A DNA stretch of 64,000 nucleotides from Colocasia esculenta (taxonomy: Eukaryota; Streptophyta; Magnoliopsida; Alismatales; Araceae): assembly GCA_014218235.1 (NCBI GenBank), contig CM024755.1:78476631-78540630 (forward strand), in the 5' to 3' direction. The notes below the pieces were generated by a model. The model saw only the letters and a program-made list of their open reading frames with translations, was not told the origin of the DNA and did no database searches. Position 1 is the stretch's first letter; every line of letters begins with the position of its first letter. Of the stretch, positions 24,673 to 35,553 are shown one piece after another. Made by a program: the position numbers and the translations under genes.

Positions 24673-27466
24673 TGTAACAACCCTCCTTATACCAGTACGG
24701 TTATACCAACCCACATCGATATAATGAACGCCGCTACAGTGGGACATTTACCCAACATTTATACGATAGGCTAAAATATACCTAAATACATTCACATAGC
24801 AGCGGAAAAGAAATAGCCAAGTGTAACTTCTTATTCCATCATCCACATTCTATTCACGGTCCATATATAGAAGAAAAGAAATCTAAACTTTTCATAACTG
24901 AATAATGAAATAAATACATTGTCCACAACTTTCCACTAAATAAGTACACAAATCTCAAAGGTAGGGCAAGTCTACTTTTATTACATACTTAGGAAAAATA
25001 AAAGTACAATGCCAAGTCCAAAACAAGGTCTCCTACTCCTGCTCCGAGTCACTCCTAACGATCTCCTCGGAAGAAGTAGAAATCTCTGCACCTGTACGCC
25101 GAAGCAAGAGTGAGTTCAAAAGAACTCAACAAGTAACACCAAACACACTAAACTTACATGCATCACATAACTTTCACATTTTCATACTACGCAATAACAT
25201 ATAAACATGGATTTAACAATTAATTCAAGTAAAAATCCTAAACATGATGTCTACACATGTTACACATGGAAATTGTCTTATACAAAAATTTCAATAACTT
25301 AAAGCCTATCACATGCTTTCTACACACTTTTCAATATATTAAACTAAGCTCATTTAACCACATTCACACATACTTACAAGTTAAACATTAGTCATTTTAA
25401 ACATGGAGTTTGTACACATAAATAAGAGATAATTCTAGCATGGATTCTAAAATCATTTAAGAAAATTATCAATTTACATGCTGTCACAAGAATTCATATT
25501 AACACATGATCACTTACACAATTTCACCATTTACACATTCACTTTAACTTAAACACAAGTTCACATTTATTAAATGCCGTGACACATAGCCCAAACCACC
25601 TTTCAGAAGGACACACACTAATCACATCACATATCTATCACCTAGGCATTACAGTGATAAATCTTAGTTACTGCGCAGAACCGGGAGAAGCACTCTCCAT
25701 CCTAACCAGTGATACTTGTTCGCCTCCAGGATTTAATCCCAATGCCTGTGGGACATCACACACTATGAACCTTTCCGTGGGGACTTTACCACGGTACGGT
25801 TCCACAGCCCTCTAAGGTAGCAGTGTCACCCATTGGCACATTTACACATTTTTCTTAATTTCCAACACACACTTAAGCCACAATTTTTAACACATCCATT
25901 TCATACTCACACATTTACACATTTTAGTATTACCTAGCATGGTACTACTATTCTCAGAATTTACACATTCAAAATAAGTCTAATCATGCAGAATTTTTCC
26001 GATTTTAATACCAACACATTAACGTACTTTAATTTATCAATATCACACATGAAATTAAAATGTATATCTATTGTCATCATTTCAATACAAAATTTTATCC
26101 AAAGAACTATTATAGGTTAACCATCATCCATATAAATTTTTGCATTTTTTTGAATTACACACTAATTATGAAAATCTTAACAGCGGAATCACATAAGACT
26201 AAAATAACCAAACTAACATGGATTTTCATTGTTCGGATTCATAATTCATTATATACATGTATACTGACAGTTTGAATCTTGTGCCAAATTCTAGAGATTT
26301 AAATGTTTCCATATCATTTAATAGAATTTCTTCACTAATTAAGCATGCTCGCTGTTTTTCAGTTCATAAAATCTAAAATTTACACAGTCATCATAAAATT
26401 CCCAAATTTTAACAGCATGAACTGAAACCCATAAACATTTCACCGAATTTTGATGACACTTGGATTCTACACATATTATACAAACAAAATTTTACAAGAT
26501 TAAAACCTGTTTAACATGCATTTCAGAAATTTTAATAATAATACACTTAATGAAATTTAACAGAAATTACACAACATGCTCCACGACACATATTACATAA
26601 CATATAAAATTTACCATATATCCTCATGCATAGAAGTACAAAAAATAGCTTATAAAGGCAGGTAGTCCACTGTTCTTGCCTGAAGAACTCAACGGCAGGG
26701 GTATGGCCGTTTACTCATGTTAACGACAACATAGGGTGCCGCCAACTCAGGATCTTAACGGCAAGAGATCCCGCCGTTAAGTTCCTGTCTGTGCAAAACA
26801 CAGACTAAACGCAAAACTTGGTAAAATTGGGGAATCCCGGACTCGAAATAAAATCTGGAAAATTTCTAGGACTTACTAGACACATGTAGGAATGATGTGG
26901 ATGGGGTACTTGCCTCTTGGAAAATCCACAAGCAATGATTTAAGCCAGAGAAGCCCTCCTCGGCCAGAGCCAAAGAGTCCTCAAAACTCCCTCGATCCGA
27001 GTTTTGTGTTGATGCAGAGCGCAAATAGGTGTCGTAGAAGTCTTCTCCAATGTTTAGACTCTCCTCCAGTCGTTGTAGAACGCCGGATGAAGCCTCCAGT
27101 CTCCGGATTTCAGAGCTCAAAGATTGGGGTTTCACACAGAGAACTAGGGTTTTGACTCAAGAGTCAAAAGGGTTAGATCTGGCCGGAGATGGGGTGTTTT
27201 ATAGGGCTAGGGTCGGATACGAAGTTGGGTAAGGTTGGGTTACCGTTGGGGGACGGTTTCCTAAACCAAGGGCAACATTTCCGGAGGCGTTTCCGGATCT
27301 AAAATCATAACAGATCTGGGACATTGACGTCAACATCACGGGCCATCAATTCTAAGTCGGCGTCCATCGATGTGGCCGCTTACTTGGGATTGGCGTCCAC
27401 ACATATTGACGTCTATCGGTCGCCATAACTGAACTTAAAACTGCAGAAACTTTATGTACACCACAC

Positions 27467-27505
<39 letters not shown>

Positions 27506-27645
27506 CTACAATGCACACATTAAAATAATACTTATTCATGCAATGTAAACAAGTAAATACTATGCATAATAAAGTTTATACATCGATGGCATACATTTAT
27601 ACATACATAAGAAATTACCCAAAGATGAAAATCAAGGGCCTTACA
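24673..27645 (-). repeat. Tekay-1 3' LTR
   Basis: 2973 bp, TGTAACAACC to GGGCCTTACA on the plus strand; TGTAA on both strands. It matches 32579-35548. The main length difference is a longer TA run (27470-27503). The short ORF at 25579-25815 is repeated in the other LTR and is discussed as a finding, not as a gene. Confidence 0.95.
27470..27503. repeat. (TA)n microsatellite in the Tekay-1 3' LTR
   Basis: About 17 TA units here against about 7 at 35392-35405 in the 5' LTR. The two LTRs are identical when an element inserts, so the run has changed since then. Confidence 0.9.
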
Positions 27646-27661
27646 CCCTCTCCCCCTTAAA
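27646..27661 (-). other. Polypurine tract of Tekay-1
   Basis: The minus strand reads TTTAAGGGGGAGAGGG, directly against the 3' LTR. It primes plus-strand DNA synthesis. TCGAGGACGAAGTTTC lies just before it. Confidence 0.93.
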
Positions 27662-27690
27662 GAAACTTCGTCCTCGAAGTTGGACCGACG

Positions 27691-29074
27691 CTACTCAAAC
27701 AATTGAGGATATATCTTCTTCATTGCATCCTCAAGCTCCCAAGTAGCCTCCTCTCGCGAGAAGTTACGCCATAAGACTTTCACCGATGCAATACTCTTGT
27801 TCCAAAGATGTTGAACCTTCCGGTCAAGAATAGCTATTGGTTGCTCCACATAAGAAAGATCTGGCTGGATCTCCACTGGCTCATGGCTAATAACATGAGA
27901 TGGATCTCTGACATACCTCATGAGCATAGATACGTGGGAAAATGGGATGGACACTAGCTAACGCTGGGGGTAAAGCTAGCTCATATGCTACGTTGCCCAA
28001 ACGTCTGAGAATCTCATACAAGCCAATGAATCTAGGACTTAACTTACCATGCCTGCCAAATCTAACTACACCATGAGTAGGAGAAATCTTTAAAAAGACA
28101 TGCTCACCTACCTCGAACTCTAAATCCTTCCTCCTGTTGTCGGCATAACTCTTCTGTCTATCCTGTGCCGCAACAAGCCTCTTCCTAATCAACTGGACCT
28201 TATCCGAAGTCTCCTGAACTAACTCCAGACCGATCAGCTGCCTATCGCCTGTCTCCTCCCAACATAAAGGAGATCTGCAAGGCCTACCATACAACGCCTC
28301 AAATGGAGCCATACCAATACTCGCATGAAAGCTGTTGTTATATGCGAACTCCACTAGAGGTAAATGGCGCTCCCAATCATCCTTCCAATCCAGAACACAC
28401 ACTCTCAACATATCCTCGAGCGTCTGGATAGTCCTCTCGGACTGTCCATCTGTCTGAGGATGAAACGCCGAACTGAGCTTCAGTTGCGAACCTAAAGCAA
28501 CCTGAAGACCCTTCTATAGTCTCGAAGTAAATCTCAGATCTCGATTTGAAATGATCGACTTCGGCACACCATGCAATCGAATGATACTACCAACATACAA
28601 CCTAGCCAGACTCTCAACCGACTGCTTCTTCTTCATAGGCAAGAAATGCGCAGTCTTCGAGAATCTATCTACGACTACCCAAATCGAGTCATTACCCCAT
28701 CTAGATCGAGGCAAACCCGAAACAAACTCCATAGTGACAGCTTCCCACTTCCACACTGGGATCTCCATCTTCTGCATAAGACCAGATGGTCGCTGCCGCT
28801 CGGCCTTCACTTGCTGGCATACTAGACATCTAGACACATACTCCGCTACATCCTTCTTCATGCCAGACCACCAAAAAGATCTCTTCAAATCCTGGTACAT
28901 CTTAGTGTTACCCGGATGAATAGAGAATCTAGACCTATGAGCTTCTGCTAATACATGCTCACGAACATCTACGATGTCTGGAACACAAACACGGTGATGG
29001 AATCTAATCACGCCATCCTCATCACGAGCAATGTTCGTCTTGCCCACTAACTCTTGGAGTTTAGGGTCGGATTT
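27691..29074 (-). pseudogene. Tekay-1 integrase and chromodomain
   Basis: Integrase joins element cDNA to chromosomal DNA. The N-terminal zinc region shows HPGNTKMYQDL and CLVCQQVKAE (an HHCC site). The core shows the first aspartate in VVVDRFSKTAHF, the second in SNRDLRFTSRL, and the final glutamate in DGQSERTIQTLE. The tail carries GEHVFLKISPTHGVVRF and GKLSPRFIGLYEILRRLG. A chromodomain (KVLWRNFSREEATWELEDAM) closes the protein at LFE and a TAG at 27691. Breaks: TAG at 28514-28516 in place of a Trp codon, and a frameshift near 27940 just before HVSMLMRYV. The missing DP in the second motif (RDLRF) also departs from the usual RDPRF. Confidence 0.92.
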
Positions 29075-29077
29075 CTA

Positions 29078-31189
29078 TTGCTCGATCACCTCATCCAACT
29101 CCGATGACCTAATGGACAACTGAGCTACAAAAGCCTGGCACAATGATGGCTCTAACTCAGTCATCGCACAGGCTGAATCTTCCAACATCTTCCAATCCTG
29201 CTGGAGTGACGACCTCTTCCTACTAAGGGCATCCGCTACAACATTCGCCTTTCCAGGATGATACTGGAGGTCGAAGTCATAGTCCTTCAAAAACTCAATC
29301 CATCTTCTCTGCCTAAGGTTTAATTTCTTTTGAGAGAAAAGGTACTTTAGACTCTTGTGGTCAGTGAACACCTCAAATCTGACACCATAAAGATAGTGTC
29401 TCCAGATCTTTAGTGCATGAACCACTGCCGCAAGCTCAAGATCATGAGTCGGATAGTTTCACTCATGCTCCTTCAATTGACGAGAAGCATATGCTACTAC
29501 CCTTCCTTGCTGCATCAATACACAGCCAAGGCCAATCCGAGATGCATCTGTGTAGATAGCAAAACCCTCTACACCGCTCGGCAAAACTAACACAGGAGCC
29601 GAAGTGAGCTTAGTCTTCAATAACTGAAAACTACTCTCACATTCCTCAGACCAAACAAACTTTACTCCCTTCCTGGTTATCTGAGTCAATGGTGCGGCGA
29701 TGGATGAAAATCCCTCAATGAATAGCTGATAATAACACGCCAAACCAAGAAAACTCCGAATCTCTGAAGGAGTCTTGGGAATCTCCCAGTCCATAACAGC
29801 TTGGACTTTCGCTGGATCCACTGCTACACCAGCACCGGAGATAACATGCCCAAGGAAATGAACCTCGCACAACCAAAAATCGCACTTGCTGAATTTAACA
29901 TACAGCTTGTGTGCACGAAGAACCTCTAATACTACCCTCAAATGTTGACGGTGTGTGGCCTCATCCGGAGAGTAGACCAACACATCGTCTATAAACACTA
30001 CAACAAAGCTATCTAAATAAGGCCTAAACACCCTGTTCATGAGATCCATGAACGCTGCAGGGGCGTTGGTCAGACCAAAAGGAAGGACCAAAAACTCATA
30101 ATGTCCATAACGGGTTCTAAATGCCGTTTTAGACACATCCTCACTCCTAATCCTCAACTGATGATAACCAGACCGCAAATCAATCTTAGAAAAGACTGAT
30201 GCATCTTGCAGCTGGTCAAACAAGTCATCAATCCGAGGTAAGAGATACTTGTTCTTCACCGTCACTTGGTTTAGCTTTCTATAATCGATGCATAACCTAA
30301 GTGATCCATCCTTCTTCTTCACGAATAAGACAGGTGCGCCCCAAGGGGAAACGCTAGGGTGAATAAATCCCTTATCTAACAAGTCCTGCAACTGCTTTCT
30401 TAGCTCAGCTAATTCCACAGGTGCCATCCGATAAGGTGCCTTCGAGATAGGAGAGGTGCCTGGAAGCAACTCTAGCGTGAACTCTATCTCTCTAGCCGGT
30501 GGCAATCCAGATAAATCATCAGGAAAGACATCTAGAAACTCCCACACTACATCAATCTCCGCAAGAGTAGGTGACTCATCAGCCTTGGGTACTAATACCA
30601 CGCTGGCAAGAAAAGCGTCACAACCCTTGTTCACCATTCTTATCGCCCTCATGGCAGAGATGACAAACTTCCCTGCCAAGTTCCTTGGCAAAGGATGAGA
30701 AAATTCATCTTCACCAGGAATGCGGAAAACGATCTTCTTCCCATGATAATCTACTAATGCATAGTGCTCCTCTAGCCAATCCAGACCAAGAATAGCATCG
30801 TAGTCCTTCATATTTAGCAAGAAGAAACACCCTTCTAGGACTCTATCCTCAATGCACACCGGTAAAGATAGAATACACTTCCTAGTCGATACCGTACCTG
30901 CGGGTGTGTGCACAGACAAAGGGACTTCTAAATCCTCAGACTCTATTCCTGACTCTAAGGCTAACTGCCTAGCAAAATGCTTGGAAATGAATGAGTGAGT
31001 GGCACCCGTATCGAACAAAACCCGAGCATGCACACCTAAGAATAAAATTGTACCTTCGGTAACATGATCCGCCTGTTCGGCGTCCTCACGAGCTAACGCA
31101 AACACTCGAGCTGGGGCTCGAGGTCTCCCTGGTCGTCCTATCGCTGGCGCTGCTACTGCTGGGGCTGGTGCCGCTCCATGCTGACCTCC
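29078..31189 (-). pseudogene. Tekay-1 protease, reverse transcriptase and RNase H
   Basis: This pol section cuts the polyprotein and copies RNA into DNA. Counting from the Met at 31105: aspartic protease DTGATHSFIS (residues 32-41), the first RT catalytic Asp in SKIDLRSGYHQL (309), LPFGLTNAP (341-349), the RT catalytic box FIDD (371-374), LGHVISG (418-424), then RNase H from YTDAS (518). RNase H resumes after a TGA at 29459-29461 with THDLELAAVVHALKIW, FTDHKSLKYLF and GKANVVADALSRK. It ends at a TAG (29075-29077) in the linker before integrase. Upstream of 31105 the frame joins gag with no break except the TAG at 31190. Family-typical residues are all present, so the copy died recently. Confidence 0.95.
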
Positions 31190-31822
31190 CTACTGCAGTC
31201 TGGGGCAATCCTTGATCCTATGCTCGCTGCTCCCGCACTTCAAGCACTTTCCCGCCAACTTCCAACATTCCGTACCGCCATGTGCCCTCCCGCAATGAGG
31301 ACACTCATTCTTGCCACTAGGGGAACGTTGAGAAGGTACCTGACTGCTTCCCGATGCCACGGGACGCTGCGGTGACTGGAAAGCCGCCTTCTTCCTCTCC
31401 TGCTTCTGGAAAGGAGCTGCAGGCCTCTTCTGAGAAGCCTTCTTCTCCTCCAAGTACTGCTCCATCTCTCCCTCCTGATGACACGCCGCGCTGAGCGCCT
31501 GCTCGAGGGTACGATGGTCGAAAGCCACCAACCTCGTCCTCAGCGATGGTCTCAGACCCATCACGAATTTCTTCGCCTTCCTGCACTCCTCAGCCACAAT
31601 ATGAGGGGCATACTTCGATAGCTAGGCAAACTTGGCCTCGTACTCCAGTACTGTCATGGAGCCCTGAGTCAAAGAGAGGAACTCCTGCTCCATCTTGTCT
31701 TGGATGTGCTCCGGAACAAACTTGGCTCGGAATAGCCTCACGAACTCGTCCCAACCAATCTCCAAAGCACCATCCTCGAACCGAGTACGTAACAACGAGG
31801 ACCACCACACGTCGGCTCGCTC

Positions 31823-31899
31823 CTGCCAAAACCATCCATAAGGACTAACCAACGAAATCTATAATTAAAGAAATAACTATCAAATTAAATTACACATAC
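31823..31899 (-). other. Tekay-1 gag intron 2 (77 nt, GT...AG)
   Basis: The minus strand reads GATGCAG|GTATGTG at the 5' edge and GGTTTTGGCAG|GAGCGAG at the 3' edge. It lies between codons (phase 0), is T-rich and has in-frame stops. It sits at the same codon boundary as 54950-55028 in Tekay-2. Confidence 0.82.
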
Positions 31900-32100
31900 C
31901 TGCATCATATAGGTGGCTAAAGTGACCTTGTCATCCTCAGCGCACCTAATAGCCCGAAAGATCTTTTCGATCTCCCTCATCCAACTCTCAGCAAGTAACG
32001 GGTCGCTCTCCCCCTTAAAAGAAGGTGGCGACATCCTCTTGAACCTTTCCATGATGGAGGGTCCACCATGGTTCTGAGCCTGGGGAACTGGCACTTGAGC

Positions 32101-32194
32101 CTACCATAGCAAACATCATAAGCAACACATATAGCATAGCAACATAGCAAACATATCATCAAGTAAAACAGACTACCCTGTCTATCATTCTAAC
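32101..32194 (-). other. Tekay-1 gag intron 1 (94 nt, GT...AG)
   Basis: The minus strand reads GGCTCAG|GTTAGAATG and GCTATGGTAG|GCTCAAG. It matches intron 1 of Tekay-2 (54654-54742) in place, donor sequence and much of the interior. Confidence 0.82.
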
Positions 32195-32561
32195 CTGAGC
32201 CTGCTGAGCCTCCAACTGAGCCTGGAGTGCAGCCTGGGTGTGGGTCTGCGTCTGCATGGCCTGCACATGAACACTCCATAGTCCACTGGCGGTGGTGGGG
32301 GAAGCACAGGACCCTGGGGTGCTGGGGCCTGCTGCTCACCCTGATCCTCACGTCGAGGCTCATCTCTCCTCTGCTCACCCTCACGAGCAGGAACACCACG
32401 CCTACCACGCGAAGCCATATCCTGCAAAATAATTTAATCACAATTTAGAACTAGACTACCTAATTTCTAACTATTTACTTATTTATGTGGACAATCTACA
32501 CAGACATAGCGTACAATGAAGATGATGGTATGTATATATTTATGTACAATTTCAGCCTGAT

Positions 32562-32573
32562 TCTCTGATACCA
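32562..32573 (-). other. Primer binding site of Tekay-1
   Basis: The minus strand reads TGGTATCAGAGA: 11 bases of the initiator tRNA-Met type site, with the last C changed. It lies five bases (GAGAT) from the LTR end, the same spacer as in Tekay-2. Confidence 0.93.
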
Positions 32574-32578
32574 ATCTC

Positions 32579-35548
32579 TGTAACGACCCTCCTTATACCG
32601 GTACGATTATACCAACCCACATCGATAGAATGAACGCCGCTACAGTGGGACATTTACCCAACATTTATATGATAGGCTAAAATATACCTAAATACATTCA
32701 CATAGCAGCGGAAAAGAAATAGCCAAGTGTAACTTCTTATTCCATCATCCACATTCTATTCACGGTCCATATATAGAACAAAAGAAATCTAAACTTTTCA
32801 TAACTGAATAATGAAATAAATACATTGTCCACAACTTTCCACTAAATAAGTACACAAATCTCAAAGGTAGAGCAAGTCTACTCTTATTACATACTTAGGA
32901 AAAATAAAAGTACAATGCCAAGTCCAAAACAAGGTCTCCTACTCCCGCTCCGAGTCACTCCTAACGATCTCCTTGGAAGAAGTAGAAATCTCTGCACCTG
33001 TACACCGAAGCAAGAGTGAGTTCAAAAGAACTCAACAAGTAACACCAAACACACTAAACTTACATGCATCACATAACTTTCACATTTTCATACTACGCAA
33101 TAACATATAAACATGGATTTAACAATTAATTCAAGTAAAAATCCTAAACATGATGTCTACACATGTTACACATGGAAATTGTCTTATACAAAAATTTCAA
33201 TAACTTAAAGCCTATCACATGCTTTCTACACACTTTTCAATATATTAAACTAAGCTCATTTAACCACATTCACACATACTTACAAGTTAAACATTAGTCA
33301 TTTTAAACATGGAGTTTGTACACATAAATAAGAGATAATTCTAGCATTGATTCTAAAATCATTTAAGAAAATTATCAATTTACATGCTGTCACAAGAATT
33401 CATATTAACACATGATCACTTACACAATTTCACCATTTACACATTCACTTTAACTTAAACACAAGTTCACATTTATTAAATGCCGTGACACATAGCCCAA
33501 ACCACCTTTCAGAAGGACACACACTAATCACATCACATATCTATCACCTAGGCATTACAGTGATAAATCTTAGTTACTGCGCAGAACCGGGAGAAGCACT
33601 CTCCATCCTAACCAGTGATACTTGTTCGCCTCCAGGATTTAATCCCAATGCCTGTGGGACATCACACACTATGAACCTTTCCGTGGGGACTTTACCACGG
33701 TACGGTTCCACAGCCCTCTAAGGTAGCAGTGTCACCCATTGGCACATTTACACATTTTTCTTAATTTCCAACACACACTTAAGCCACAATTTTTAACACA
33801 TCCATTTCATACTCACACATTTACACATTTTAGTATTACCTAGCATGGTACTACCATTCTCAGAATTTACACATTCAAATAAGTCTAATCATGCAGAATT
33901 TTTCCGATTTTAATACCAACACATTAACGTACTTTAATTTATCAATATCACACATGAAATTAAAATGTATATCTATTGTCATCATTTCAATACAAAATTT
34001 TATCCAAAGAACTATTATAGGTTAACCATCATCCATATAAATTTTTGCATTTTTTTGAATTACACACTAATTATGAAAATCTTAACAGCGGAATCACATA
34101 AGACTAAAATAACCAAACTAACATGGATTTTCATTGTTCGGATTCATAATTCATTATATACATGTATACTGATAGTTTGAATCTTGTGCCAAATTCTAGA
34201 GATTTAACTGTGTCCATATCATTTAATAGTATTTCTTCACTAATTAAGCATGCTCACTATTTTTCAGTTCATAAAATCTAAAATTTACACAGTCATCAGA
34301 AAATTCCAAAATTTTAACAGCATGAACTGAAACCCATAAACATTTCACAGAATTTTGATGACACTTGGATTCTACACATATTGCACAAACAAAATTTTAC
34401 AAGATTAAAACCTGTTTAACATGCATTTCAGAAATTTTAATAAATAATACACTTAATGAAATTTCACAGAAATTACACAACATGCTCCACGACACATATT
34501 ACATAACATATAAAATTTACCATATATCCTCATGTGCAAAAGTTCTAAAAATAGCTTATAAAGGCAGACAGTCCACTATTCTTGCCTGAAGAACTCAACG
34601 GCAAGGGTATGACCGTTTACTCATGTTACTCAACTCAGGATCTTAACGGCAACATAGGGTGCCGCCAACTCAGGATCTTAACGGCAAGGGATCCCGCCGT
34701 TAAGTTCCTGTCTGTGCAAAACAAAGACTAAATGCAAAACTTGGTAAAATTGGGGAATCCAGGACTCGAAATAAAATCCTGAAAATTTCTAAGACTTACT
34801 AGTAACATGTAGGAATGAGGTGGATAGGGTACTTGCCTCTTGGAAAATCCACAAGCAATGATTTAAATCGGAGAAGCCCTCCTCGGCCAGAGCCAAAGAG
34901 TCCTCAAAACTCCCTCTATCCGAGTTTTATGTTGATGCAGAGCACAAATAGGTGTCGTAGAAGTCTTCTCCAATGTTTAGACTCTCCTCCAGTCATTGTA
35001 GAACGCTGGATGAAGCCTCTAGTCGCTGGATTTCAGAGCTCAAGATTGGGGTTTCACACAAAGAACTAGGGTTTTGACTCAAGAGCCAAAAGGGTTAAAT
35101 TTGGCCGGAGATGGGAAGTTTTATAGGGCTAGGGTCGGAGATGAAGTTGGGTAAGGTTGGGTTACCGTTGGGGGACGGTTTCCTAAACCAAGGGCAACAT
35201 TTCCGGAGGCGTTTCAGGATCTGAAATCGCAACAGATCTGGGACATTGACGTCAACATCACAGGCCGTCAATTCTGAGTCGGCGTCCATCGATGTGGCCG
35301 CTTACTTGGGATTGGCATCCACACATATTGAAGTCTACCGGTCGCCAGAACTGAACTTAAAACTGCAGAAACTTTATGTACACCACACATGTATATATAT
35401 ATATAATCTACAATGCACACATTAAAATAATACTTATTCATGCAATGTAAACAAGTAAATACTACTCATAATAAAGTTTATACATCGATGGCATACATTT
35501 ATACATACATAAGAAATTACCCAAAGATGAAAAATCAAGGGCCTTACA
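32579..35548 (-). repeat. Tekay-1 5' LTR
   Basis: 2970 bp, TGTAACGACC to GGGCCTTACA on the plus strand. It holds the element promoter and start of transcription. Compared with the 3' LTR it has about 18 extra bases near 34630-34652, a second copy of CAACTCAGGATCTTAACGGC, which looks like a local duplication after insertion. An inverted repeat CTTAACGGC/GCCGTTAAG lies at 34677-34704. Confidence 0.95.
35119..35254 (-). promoter_or_regulatory. Tekay-1 LTR promoter region: TATA box and TGACGTCA palindrome
   Basis: The minus strand has TATAAAA at 35119-35125 and, about 120 bp upstream, TGACGTCA at 35247-35254. Both are also in the 3' LTR (27197-27203 and 27325-27332) and in Tekay-2. ACGT-core palindromes of this type are known plant bZIP sites; actual binding here is inference. 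Confidence 0.6.
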
Positions 35549-35553
35549 CTCTA
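35549..35553. other. Target duplication of Tekay-1, right copy (CTCTA)
   Basis: Matches 24668-24672. The solo LF2 LTR resumes right after it (TTTCAAGTTCC). Confidence 0.96.

Larger units (their letters stand above)
31190..32418 (-). pseudogene. Tekay-1 gag, three exons
   Basis: Gag forms the particle shell. Exon 1 (32195-32418) starts MASRGRRG, then a basic stretch and a PPPPPVDYGVFM block; a deletion of about 10 nt after VFM shifts its frame compared with Tekay-2. Exon 2 (31900-32100) encodes the conserved GGPSIMERFKRMSPPSFKG start of the capsid domain. Exon 3 (from 31822) encodes ERADVWWSSLLRTRFEDG, then a TAG near 31623, then LSKYA and two zinc knuckles: CPHCGRAHGGTEC and CLKCGSSEHRIKDC. 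A TAG at 31190-31192 ends it. The start is chosen because MASRGR is shared with Tekay-2. Confidence 0.9.
24673..35548 (-). mobile_element. Tekay-1: full-length Ty3/gypsy chromovirus (Tekay/Del-like)
   Basis: 10,876 bp on the minus strand: 5' LTR 32579-35548, primer site 32562-32573, gag with two intron-like segments, protease, reverse transcriptase, RNase H, integrase, chromodomain, purine tract 27646-27661 and 3' LTR 24673-27645. A perfect CTCTA duplication flanks it. The LTRs are nearly the same (about 98% by eye), so it is among the youngest insertions here. The Tekay/Del call rests on the C-terminal chromodomain, the domain order and the long LTRs. Five stops and two frameshifts make it non-autonomous now. 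Confidence 0.95.

Noticed and set aside
25579..25815. The LTR open frame as a host gene
   Set aside because: It is duplicated in the other LTR of the same element and antisense to it; kept only as a conserved block.
28514..31105. Endogenous caulimovirid instead of a retrotransposon
   Set aside because: Flanking LTRs with target duplications, an integrase and a chromodomain are all present.
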